Below are positions 1 to 7,663 of a DNA stretch of 10,415 nucleotides, one piece after another (the stretch's first letter is position 1; every line of letters starts with the position of its first letter). The stretch comes from Desulfobacterales bacterium (lineage in GTDB: Bacteria; Desulfobacterota; Desulfobacteria; Desulfobacterales; UBA11574), in NCBI GenBank assembly GCA_012974475.1, contig JAAXQD010000028.1, positions 1 through 10,415 of the forward strand, written 5' to 3'. The translations under genes were made by a program, and so were the position numbers. Below the pieces are notes generated by a model that saw only the letters and a list, made by a program, of their open reading frames with translations, was not told the DNA's origin and did not search any database.

Positions 1-30
1 CGTGGGCTCGGAGATGTGTATAAGAGACAG
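1..30 (+). other. Illumina Nextera read-2 adapter remnant (artefact)
   Basis: The first 30 bases are identical to the 3' part of the Nextera/Tn5 read-2 adapter. They include GTGGGCTCGG followed by the 19-bp transposase mosaic end AGATGTGTATAAGAGACAG, which ends exactly at base 30. This is library-construction sequence left on a contig end. Genomic sequence starts at base 31, so nothing upstream of glnK beyond that point can be read here. Confidence 0.95.
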
Positions 31-67
31 ATTATATATCGTCGTTTCACCATCCCAGGCGTCATCC

Positions 68-83
68 GGCACGGTTTTTGATT
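68..83 (+). promoter_or_regulatory. Candidate sigma-54 (-24/-12) promoter of glnK-amtB
   Basis: CGGCACGGTTTTTGATT resembles the sigma-54 consensus TGGCACG-N4-TTGCW. The -24 GG sits at 68-69 and the -12 dinucleotide at 80-81, exactly the required 12-bp step. The -12 element is GA instead of the near-invariant GC, which weakens the call. A start near 93 would leave a ~54-nt leader before glnK. Sigma-54/NtrC control of glnK-amtB is well established in proteobacteria. Enhancer sites, if any, lie beyond the contig end. Confidence 0.4.
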
Positions 84-146
84 AGAAGAATATAAAATAT
101 TGTCCCGGGAAGGAAAACCATCAAAAGTTGAAAGGAGCAGGATTAA

Positions 147-485
147 ATGAAAAAGATTGAAGCCATTATTAAACCATTCAAACTGGATGATGTTAAAGAT
201 GCCCTCAACGGCATCGGCATCAACGGTATGACACTGAGCGAAATCAAGGGATTCGGCCGGCAGCGGGGACACAAGGAAATTTACCGGGGGGCAGAATACC
301 AGATAGACTTTGTGCCCAAAGTGAAAATTTCCATTGTCGTCGATGAATCCATGGCGGACAAAGTGAAGGAGGTTATTCAGAAGCATGCTTATACCGGAAA
401 AATCGGTGACGGCAAGATTTTTGTTTCATCGGTGGAAGAAGCCATCAGAATTCGAACCGGAGAATCGGACGCCAATGCCGTTTAA
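147..485 (+). CDS. glnK: Nitrogen regulatory protein P-II (GlnK/GlnB)
   Basis: Small trimeric signal protein that senses 2-oxoglutarate and ATP/ADP and, when linked to amtB, plugs the ammonium channel. The 112-residue length is the family norm. Visible hallmarks are the N-terminal MKKIEAIIKPFKLDDVK strand-helix, Gln39 before the T-loop, a T-loop with Tyr46 and the uridylylation residue Tyr51 (RGAEYQIDF), and the C-terminal signature TGKIGDGKIFV (83-93) with Lys90, Arg101 and Arg103 for nucleotide binding. The start is set by AAAGGAG about 9 nt upstream of the ATG. It lies 97 bp upstream of amtB in the same direction, the usual order, which is why glnK is preferred over glnB; sequence alone does not separate the two. 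A sigma-54-like promoter lies just upstream. Confidence 0.95.
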   Translation: MKKIEAIIKPFKLDDVKDALNGIGINGMTLSEIKGFGRQRGHKEIYRGAEYQIDFVPKVKISIVVDESMADKVKEVIQKHAYTGKIGDGKIFVSSVEEAIRIRTGESDANAV

Positions 486-582
486 AAGGACACACCCAAA
501 AATGATAAAGATTACATGGGGGTCGTCCGGACCATTTTTGAAAATCTGTGCTTGAAAATAAAGACCAAAGGAGAAGAAAGTC

Positions 583-2163
583 ATGAAAATAATAATTTTA
601 GCCGTCACCATTTTAATAATAAATATTTCAACGGCCCTGGCCGGTGAAGGCTCGCTGACCCTGGAATCGAATAAAAATGCCATTGATCTGGTTCAGAGCC
701 ATGCCGACTACCTATGGACGCTGATCGCAGCGGCACTGGTATTTTTCATGCAGGCCGGGTTTGCCATGGTGGAAGCCGGTTTTACCCGGGCCAAAAACAC
801 CATCAATATTATGATGAAAAATGTAATGGATTTTTCCATTGGAAGCCTGGCGTTCTGGGCCGTCGGGTTCGGACTGATGTTCGGGGTTTCAAAATCCGGA
901 TGGTTCGGAACCACCGGATTCTTCCTCAGTGACTTCAGTCCCGGCGGTGATCCCTGGGTCCTGGCGTTCTGGATGTTCCAGGTGGTCTTTGCCGCCACGG
1001 CAGCAACCATTGTATCCGGTGCCATGGCGGAGCGGACCAAATTTTCTGGATATCTGATATACAGTATTCTTATTAGCGCGTTGATCTATCCCATATTCGG
1101 CAGCTGGGCCTGGGGGAGTCTGTTCAAGGGGAGCGGATGGCTGGAAAACTTTGGTTTCATTGATTTTGCAGGATCTACGGTGGTCCATTCAGTGGGCGGT
1201 TGGGCGGCCTTGGCCGGCGCCATTGTCTTGGGGCCTCGACTGGGCAAATATACCAAAGACGGAAAGGTCAAACCGATCCTCGGACACAACATGGCCTTGG
1301 CCGCCCTGGGGGTGTTCATCCTGTGGCTGGGCTGGTTCGGTTTCAATCCCGGTTCCACAACCGCAGCGAACAAAGATATCGCGATGATCTTCATAAATAC
1401 GAACCTGGCGGCGGCAGCGGGTGCAGTTCTGGCCATGTTCACATCGTGGATCAAATTCGGGAAACCGGAAGTCGGCATGAGTTTAAACGGTGCACTGGCG
1501 GGGCTGGTGGCCATTACCAGTCCCTGTGCTACGGTCACTCCGTTGAATGCGGTGATCATCGGCGCTATCGCCGGCGTAATTGTGGTGCTCTCTGTCCTCT
1601 TTTTCGATAAGATCCGGGTGGACGACCCGGTGGGCGCCATCTCGGTACACGGGGTTTGTGGTGCCTGGGGAACCCTGGCAGCCGGAATATTTAACATTGG
1701 CGGCACGTCGACGAAAATCATTGGTGTCCAGCTCTTGGGAATCTCCGCCTGTTTTTTGTGGGTGTTTCCCACGGCCTTTTTAATGTTCAAGCTGATCGAT
1801 ATGACCGTAGGGTTGAGGGTTTCACCGGAAGAAGAAATCGAAGGGCTTGATTTCACGGAACATGGCGGTAATGCTTATCCTGATTTTGAGATTTCCCATG
1901 CCGGGGGTATGGGGTCTTTGGATCCGCTTGCCCGGCTTACACCTGCGGCGGTTTCAGAGAGCATGATTCGTAAACCGGTCGAACAGTCCTATCCCGTAAA
2001 TTTCATCCATCGGAGGCTTTCATCTTCAAGGTATTCCACGGTGCAGCTTTGGTCGTCTGCTGATACCACTGAATACCGCGGAAAATGGGAGCCTCCGGTA
2101 TTTCCGGGAGATCTATCGATCTTTCGGCGAACGTTTTCCCGGCCTATGGCCGCTCTTTTCTGA
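583..2163 (+). CDS. amtB: Ammonium transporter Amt (native C-terminus uncertain)
   Basis: Trimeric inner-membrane ammonium channel. Residues 1-20 form a cleavable signal peptide ending ALA/GEG, as in E. coli AmtB. The 11-helix core spans about 40-410. E. coli functional residues map by motif: Phe-gate F132 and F136 (FQVVF), W177 (SWAWG), D194 and H202 (DFAGSTVVH), F254 and S258 (FGFNPGS), and the second pore His H356 (GAISVHGVCG). The C-terminal regulatory tail that contacts GlnK is present (EEEIEGLDFTEHGGNAYPDF, ~415-435). The RBS AAAGGAGAAG precedes the ATG. Oddity: the open frame continues to 526 residues, whereas Amt proteins usually end shortly after this tail. The last ~58 codons lie antisense to a lipoprotein frame. 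In the other two frames stops occur at 1964 (TGA) and 1971 (TAA), so a one-base indel upstream, perhaps in the G runs at 1904-1916, would end the protein near residue 460. Family certain, 3' end doubtful. Confidence 0.93.
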   Translation: MKIIILAVTILIINISTALAGEGSLTLESNKNAIDLVQSHADYLWTLIAAALVFFMQAGFAMVEAGFTRAKNTINIMMKNVMDFSIGSLAFWAVGFGLMFGVSKSGWFGTTGFFLSDFSPGGDPWVLAFWMFQVVFAATAATIVSGAMAERTKFSGYLIYSILISALIYPIFGSWAWGSLFKGSGWLENFGFIDFAGSTVVHSVGGWAALAGAIVLGPRLGKYTKDGKVKPILGHNMALAALGVFILWLGWFGFNPGSTTAANKDIAMIFINTNLAAAAGAVLAMFTSWIKFGKPEVGMSLNGALAGLVAITSPCATVTPLNAVIIGAIAGVIVVLSVLFFDKIRVDDPVGAISVHGVCGAWGTLAAGIFNIGGTSTKIIGVQLLGISACFLWVFPTAFLMFKLIDMTVGLRVSPEEEIEGLDFTEHGGNAYPDFEISHAGGMGSLDPLARLTPAAVSESMIRKPVEQSYPVNFIHRRLSSSRYSTVQLWSSADTTEYRGKWEPPVFPGDLSIFRRTFSRPMAALF

Positions 2164-2242
2164 GCGTTGTACCGGGTTCCGGCCGTGCTGCACGCCGCTG
2201 TAAAGACAGCCAACACGGCAATGAGTAAAAAGGTTTTTTCAT
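1989..2242 (-). pseudogene. Small lipoprotein, frame broken at an A6 run
   Basis: On the minus strand TAAGGAGG lies 5 nt before an ATG (2242-2240) followed by six A residues. With one extra A the frame reads MKKTFLLIAVLAVFTAAC, a compact lipoprotein signal with charged start, hydrophobic core and a lipobox ending TAA-Cys. It then continues as a hydrophilic mature part to the stop at 1989-1991, about 84 residues in all. As written, the ATG frame diverges after Lys3, and the long frame has only an internal GTG (2216) inside the signal peptide. This is either a decayed gene or a one-base sequence error. The mature part (SPGNTGGSHF, CTVEYLEDESLRWMKF) matches no family I recognise. Its RBS overlaps the stop of the upstream glycine-rich gene, so the two look like one transcription unit convergent with amtB. 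Confidence 0.5.
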
Positions 2243-2252
2243 CTATGCCTCC

Positions 2253-2486
2253 TTATAAACATAGTAAGGGGCCCGGTAAACTCTGCCCCCCGTAAGCGCC
2301 ATGACCGTCCCCCGTCATGTGACCATCGTAACCGTAACCGCTTGTCCCTTGGCTGCCGTGGCCGCCTTCCATACTCCCACCACCGCCGCTCCAGCCGCCC
2401 ATCATGGTCCAGCCGTAAAGGGGGGGGAAGCATCAGGAAGGCAGCGACGCCAAAGATTAAAATGTGTTTTTGAACCGAAATTTCAA
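2253..2486 (-). pseudogene. Glycine-rich secreted small protein, frameshifted
   Basis: Minus-strand coding remnant. The 3' part reads MMGGWSGGGGSMEGGHGSQG then TSGYGYDGHM and TGDGHGAYGG (2405 down to stop TAA at 2255-2253), strongly Gly/His/Tyr rich, 50 residues from the ATG at 2405. The 5' part encodes a hydrophobic leader HILIFGVAAFLML. The two parts are in different frames, separated by an eight-C run (plus strand 2420-2427); removing one C joins them. The leader also lacks an in-frame start unless the A5 run (plus 2467-2471) gains one base, which would give a TTG start at 2486 and MKFRFKK before the hydrophobic stretch. No SD is visible for that TTG. This could be a decayed gene, or a real one with local indel errors. 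The stop codon is embedded in the RBS of the lipoprotein that follows. No known family recognised. Confidence 0.4.
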
Positions 2487-2844
2487 GGTTTCAAGGCCGA
2501 AAATATTGGGTTTTGATCTGGCGCGGGTGATTTTTTTTCTTGTGATGCGTGGCCACCTATGTGTAAATTGTACTCAGAAATGTGTTTGAAACGCTGACCG
2601 ACGTGCAACATTTGCGCAGGAGGCAATGAGGTGCTTCCCGGTGGAGAGCAAGCGCTTGTCGGAGTGAAGCGAAGATCCCGTCATCGGGGGACCCTCGAAC
2701 CCTCTTTTTCAACTAAATTGGAGAAGAACCATAAATAAAAAACGTTTCAATGAGCGCTCAAAGAAATTTTTCGGGCAGCCACCCGTCAATTTGTAACAAA
2801 AAATGGTTGTCTACTTTTCATAGAGGACATCGTTGGTTTTTTAA
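2487..2844. other. Non-coding region, structure unidentified
   Basis: No convincing gene in this 358-bp stretch. It must hold the promoters of the minus-strand pair and of the plus-strand phosphotransferase. Visible items are a perfect 10-bp palindrome CAAGCGCTTG (2649-2658), a short hairpin CCCG-TCAT-CGGG (2677-2688), a T5 run at 2704-2708, and a stronger palindrome listed separately. A good Shine-Dalgarno (AGGAGG) at about 2619-2624 stands 2 nt before an ATG that opens only 13 codons, so it is probably not a gene. The GC-rich block 2600-2700 looks as if it could fold, but I cannot match it to a known riboswitch or ncRNA class. Confidence 0.5.
2745..2766. promoter_or_regulatory. 22-bp palindromic operator candidate
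   Basis: TTTCAATGAGCGCTCAAAGAAA has a perfect 10-bp core TGAGCGCTCA (2751-2760) flanked symmetrically by TTTC and GAAA, with only the two intervening AA dinucleotides breaking symmetry (18 of 22 positions). It lies 78 bp upstream of the phosphotransferase ATG in non-coding DNA. Size and form suit a dimeric helix-turn-helix repressor such as the TetR type, but the regulator is unknown and not encoded in this window. Confidence 0.45.
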
Positions 2845-4317
2845 ATGACCGAAAAAGAACACATACCCGCAAAGCTCAATTTTCAGAGAAAATTTTCAGC
2901 ATTACTGGTTTACGGACGGCCACCCCTGGTCTTTGGCGGAATGCTTTGCGCCCTTGGGGTCATGTGGACCCGCAACCCGCTGCTTTATACCCTTGGGGTA
3001 ACATTCCTCGTTATCTCCATGAGCTTTGACCTGATCGATGGGTGGTTTTCAAGCCGTTTTCAGCCATACGCTGCACTGGTCCATCTTGCCGACAAAGTCA
3101 TGGACAAGATTGTCTATTCGATTATATTTCCGCTGGTGGCTGTCGGTATCATGTGGCGCCTTTTTTTAACATCGCCCATCGGAACCAAGGCTGAATTGTT
3201 TCATGGCATCTTTGTCCTGATTTTGTGCGTAACCGTCCTGATCCGTGACAATTTTGCTAACTTTATGCGTTTTTTCGCCATGCGAACAGGACCGGAACCG
3301 GAAATAAGAGAATTTACGCGGCTAAGGACCATTGTCGCGGCACCGGTCGGGACCCTCTTGTACGCGCATGCGTTTTATGTTCCGGGAGATTTGACTTCTC
3401 AGATTTACATCTGGATTTCCTGGTTGGGAAATCTTCCCCTACGTGTTTTGTTTTTGATCGAAATCGTATTTTTGATCATAAATTTTGGATCCATCGCTGC
3501 AAACTGTCGGAAATATGGCGCCTACTGCCTGGATGAAATCTGCGATGAGGATGAACGCTTGAGGCGAAAGATTTTGTCCTTTTTCCCCAACACCCTAACC
3601 ATCATGAATGCCATGATGGGGTTGCTGGCTGTCTTTTTTGCATATCAGGGACGTATTCGTGAGGCTTATATTTTTCTCATCGGTGCTGCCATTTTTGACA
3701 AACTCGACGGGGCTCTGGCCAGAAAACTGGGCCTGACAGAACCCCTGTCCGAACAAAACCGGCCACATCAGATCAGCTTTGGAAGCATTCTGGATGACCT
3801 CGCCGACGGCGTCAGTTTCTGCATTGTTCCGGCCTGGATATTTTATTTGTCCCTCGGAGATGTTTCGGATCCCGTGATCCAGCAACTTCCGGTGGGGCTG
3901 GCGGCTTTGCTGTATACCCTAATGGGAATTGCCCGGCTGGTTTATTTCACCTTGGACCGAACGCCGATTCCCGGGTTTTTTAAAGGGATGCCGTCCCCGG
4001 CCGCTGCATTGCTGGTGGCCGCACCGTTGATCATGTTCAACAATGCTGTTCGGGAAGCCTCGGAATGGGCTCCTTACTGGGGCATCTTTTGTTTTGGGTT
4101 GATGATTTTTTCAGGGATTATGATGAACCTTTATCCCTTGCGTTACCTGCATCTCGGCCGCTTTATCGACCGGCATTCCTGGTTTGGTCGCTTGAACATG
4201 CTGTTACTGGTCATCTTCATATTTACACCCTATCTGGGATACGCAGCGCTAATTTACATGCTGCTGTATGTCCTCTCACCCCTGATAACCTGGCGCATCC
4301 TTCCGAAACAAAGGTAG
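2845..4317 (+). CDS. Tandem CDP-alcohol phosphatidyltransferase (PgsA-like + PssA-like)
   Basis: Integral membrane enzyme transferring a phosphatidyl group from CDP-diacylglycerol to an alcohol, with two catalytic modules in 490 residues. Module 1 (~20-220) has all four catalytic aspartates D62, D65, D83 and D87, but the AR dipeptide is SS (69-70) and the conserved Gly is Val79; its RDNFANFMRFF (134-144) recalls PgsA. Module 2 (~245-480) has FPNTLTIMNAMMG, DKLDGALAR (285-293), G313, D317, D321, LADGVSF and GMPSPAAA (381-388), all typical of PssA phosphatidylserine synthase, with about 11 extra residues between AR and the Gly. Many helices are predicted throughout. An in-frame TAA directly precedes the ATG, so the start cannot lie upstream; the only SD-like motif (AGAGGA, 2822-2827) is rather far (17 nt). 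Likely role: phospholipid head-group synthesis, with module 2 active and module 1 altered. The exact substrates are not readable. A palindromic operator candidate lies upstream. Confidence 0.85.
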   Translation: MTEKEHIPAKLNFQRKFSALLVYGRPPLVFGGMLCALGVMWTRNPLLYTLGVTFLVISMSFDLIDGWFSSRFQPYAALVHLADKVMDKIVYSIIFPLVAVGIMWRLFLTSPIGTKAELFHGIFVLILCVTVLIRDNFANFMRFFAMRTGPEPEIREFTRLRTIVAAPVGTLLYAHAFYVPGDLTSQIYIWISWLGNLPLRVLFLIEIVFLIINFGSIAANCRKYGAYCLDEICDEDERLRRKILSFFPNTLTIMNAMMGLLAVFFAYQGRIREAYIFLIGAAIFDKLDGALARKLGLTEPLSEQNRPHQISFGSILDDLADGVSFCIVPAWIFYLSLGDVSDPVIQQLPVGLAALLYTLMGIARLVYFTLDRTPIPGFFKGMPSPAAALLVAAPLIMFNNAVREASEWAPYWGIFCFGLMIFSGIMMNLYPLRYLHLGRFIDRHSWFGRLNMLLLVIFIFTPYLGYAALIYMLLYVLSPLITWRILPKQR

Positions 4318-4401
4318 ACCAATCACCGGGTGGAACTTACTTTATGGATTGTTTTTTTCTCTTTTGACCGTGTCCGGTGCTGGTATAGATCCAGGTTAAT
4401 C

Positions 4402-6351
<1,950 letters not shown>

Positions 6352-6386
6352 AACGTATTTCCTTTAAACCGCTTGAAATTAAAAAT

Positions 6387-6415
6387 ATTATCCAGTCAGC
6401 TTACAATTTTTTCAA
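6387..6415 (-). promoter_or_regulatory. Sigma-70 promoter for aacS
   Basis: On the minus strand TTGAAA (6415-6410; 5 of 6 match to TTGACA) and GATAAT (6392-6387; 5 of 6 match to TATAAT) are separated by exactly 17 bp. The start would fall near 6380, about 28 nt before the aacS ATG, with the SD in between. Confidence 0.6.
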
Positions 6416-6429
6416 CGGGGCGTCTACAT

Positions 6430-6455
6430 AAAAAAATTGGCCGGCCGGGCCCCGG
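6430..6455 (-). terminator. Possible minus-strand terminator or insulator
   Basis: On the minus strand a very GC-rich self-complementary segment (GGCCCGGCCGGCC, 4-bp GGCC arms with CGGCC loop) is followed by AA and seven T (plus-strand A run 6430-6436). This is terminator-like, immediately upstream of the aacS promoter, and could block read-through from further right. No minus-strand gene is seen close upstream, and the stem is short, so the call is weak. Confidence 0.25.
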
Positions 6456-6529
6456 TCCTGGACTCCTGACTCCCGGGACGTCGCTAAAATAAAAAGTTTC
6501 TTCTTTTATCCGATAAATGTTATACGAAG

Positions 6530-6664
6530 CTATCTCAAAAAAAGTAGATTACACTCAAGGGTAAAGCGCAGGCCGACGAAAAAGCGCAGCATACCTGTCG
6601 TGTGTGAGCATTTTAAGGAGGCCTGGAACGCAGCCATGGGGCGTTAGGTGCATTTTTGAGATAG
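6530..6664. repeat. Hairpin-forming repeat element with 12-bp terminal inverted repeats
   Basis: CTATCTCAAAAA at 6530-6541 is perfectly inverted at 6653-6664 (TTTTTGAGATAG). Between them the arms remain partly complementary: GCG-CAGGCC near 6567-6574 faces GGCCTGGAACGC near 6620-6631, and AAAAAGCGCAGCATAC faces GTGTGTGAGCATTTTAA around the centre. The whole ~135 bp can thus form one long imperfect hairpin. It contains no gene. The form is that of a dispersed intergenic repeat or MITE. I believe similar elements occur in Desulfobacterota genomes, but that is from memory and unverified. It sits between aacS and the NFACT-R gene. Confidence 0.55.
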
Positions 6665-6720
6665 GCTTAACGCTAATGGAGTGGAAAAACGGCCCTTGCG
6701 TTCGAGGAGCATTTCTATCG

Positions 6721-7122
6721 ATGAAAAAGGACGAAAACAGATACGCGCCCAAACCGATCAGTGTGTGGACCTATACGTTGCCCGGAGACTGGACGGTGAT
6801 GGCCGGCAAGACCGACGCGGACAACGACCGGCTGAGTCTCAAGGCCGCCGGCCCCGACGACTGGTGGTTTCACGTGCGCGGCATGTCCGGCAGTCACGTC
6901 ATTTTACGGTCAAAACCCGGCCAGGATCCGGACCGGAAGACACTGGAAATGGCCGCGGCGGTCTCTGCATACCACAGCAAGGCCAGAAACGGCGGCGTTA
7001 TCGCCGTTTCCTGCACCCGGGCCAGATTTGTCACCAAGCCCAAAGGCACAAAACCGGGAACGGTTCACGTCCGCAAAGAGTCGGTGATAAAGGTCCGTCC
7101 CGCCCTCCCTTCCGGCCGATAG
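6721..7122 (+). CDS. Stand-alone NFACT-R (DUF814) RNA-binding domain protein
   Basis: A 133-residue protein that is essentially one NFACT-R domain. The core runs GDWTVMAGKTDADNDRLSLK (22-41), DDWWFHVRGMSGSHVILR (46-63), the helix KTLEMAAAVSAYHSKAR (73-89), VSCTRARFVTKPKGTKPGTV (96-115) and the closing strand VIKVRP. These match the C-terminal part of RqcH/FbpA proteins, which bind tRNA and the 60S/50S subunit in ribosome-associated quality control. The NFACT-N and helix-hairpin-helix parts needed for alanine tailing are absent, so the role is probably RNA or ribosome binding of unknown purpose. Start: the ATG at 6721 has GAGGAG 11 nt upstream and gives a conserved-looking N-terminus. In-frame ATGs at 6604 and 6676 would read through the hairpin repeat and are less likely. 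The gene is divergent from aacS and appears monocistronic. Confidence 0.85.
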   Translation: MKKDENRYAPKPISVWTYTLPGDWTVMAGKTDADNDRLSLKAAGPDDWWFHVRGMSGSHVILRSKPGQDPDRKTLEMAAAVSAYHSKARNGGVIAVSCTRARFVTKPKGTKPGTVHVRKESVIKVRPALPSGR

Positions 7123-7203
7123 GCCGCACCGCCGGCCCTGAAAAATTGTTTTGGCATCTGTCCGGTTCTCTGGTACATCTGTCCCGAAAGACAACCGTCG
7201 GAA

Positions 7204-7240
7204 CCGAATAGTGTATGGAAAATTTTGATGAACTATTCGG
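7204..7240. promoter_or_regulatory. 9-bp inverted repeat upstream of small membrane protein
   Basis: CCGAATAGT (7204-7212) is perfectly inverted as ACTATTCGG (7232-7240) with a 19-nt AT-rich spacer, 33 bp before the next ATG. There is no T tract after the right arm in either direction, so a terminator is unlikely. An operator or leader hairpin is possible. Function unknown. Confidence 0.35.
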
Positions 7241-7273
7241 GATAAGCGATAACCGCGAGCAACAGGGAGGTAA

Positions 7274-7537
7274 ATGGGCAACAGTTCTGAGGGCTGGACA
7301 AGAGAGGTTCGCGAGCGTGACGAACTGGAACGCACCATTGACTGGAAGCAGGGTCTGGCAATTTCCATCGGCGTGCCGCTGCTGATCCTTCCCTTGTATT
7401 TTATCGGCGTGGTTTACCTCAACAGCCTTGAGATCGGATGGTGCTCCACCTGGGTCGGATTACTGGTCATGGCGCTGTATGTACCGTTGTGGATTTATTC
7501 CCAGCATGAAACCGGCGTCGACCTGCATCGCTCGTAG
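7274..7537 (+). CDS. Small two-helix membrane protein, possible APC permease remnant
   Basis: 87 residues with a good RBS (AGGGAGGT, ~3 nt before the ATG). A charged N-terminus (TREVRERDELERTIDWKQ, 9-26) is followed by two likely membrane helices (~27-49 and ~58-75) and a short polar tail. The segment LERTIDWKQGLAISIGVP then LLILP resembles, from memory, the start of some APC-family amino acid permeases of ~450-500 residues. The C-terminal half (WVGLLVMALYVPLWIYSQ) looks like the end of a multi-helix transporter. One reading is therefore a permease that lost its middle by an in-frame deletion; the other is a genuine small membrane protein. The neighbouring serine dehydratase fits amino-acid use but is on the opposite strand. 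No frameshifted continuation of a permease is seen downstream. Confidence 0.55.
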   Translation: MGNSSEGWTREVRERDELERTIDWKQGLAISIGVPLLILPLYFIGVVYLNSLEIGWCSTWVGLLVMALYVPLWIYSQHETGVDLHRS

Positions 7538-7663
7538 TGGGGGTTTTGGCTCAAGCCAACGAGTGGAAGGTTTTGAATTCGTGTATGGTGAAAAATCCCG
7601 CCGTTATACCCTCCAGCATGGCATAGAAGAAATTTATTATCGCCTTGTCCCGCAAGTCTTGGA

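Noticed and set aside
506..540. Possible attenuator GGTC-GTCCG-GACC plus T5 between glnK and amtB
   Set aside because: The stem is only 4 bp; not enough to claim a terminator or attenuator.
1086..1856. 256-codon open frame antisense to amtB
   Set aside because: It is the mirror of a strongly conserved Amt coding region; the protein is low-complexity Pro/Ala/Thr-rich with no domain.
2239..2433. 64-codon Arg-rich minus-strand frame from the ATG at 2433
   Set aside because: Its protein is Arg/Trp-rich nonsense. The same strand in another frame gives a clean Gly-rich secreted sequence, so this is the frame after the C8 indel.
4318..4401. Bidirectional terminator between the convergent phosphotransferase and aacS
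   Set aside because: A T-rich run is present but no adequate stem in either direction.
6604..6720. Longer start for the NFACT-R protein
   Set aside because: The extra residues would be encoded by the hairpin repeat; the ATG at 6721 has its own SD and a typical N-terminus.
7546..7559. TTGGCT-CA-AGCCAA hairpin after the small membrane protein
   Set aside because: Two-base loop and no T tract; not a credible terminator.
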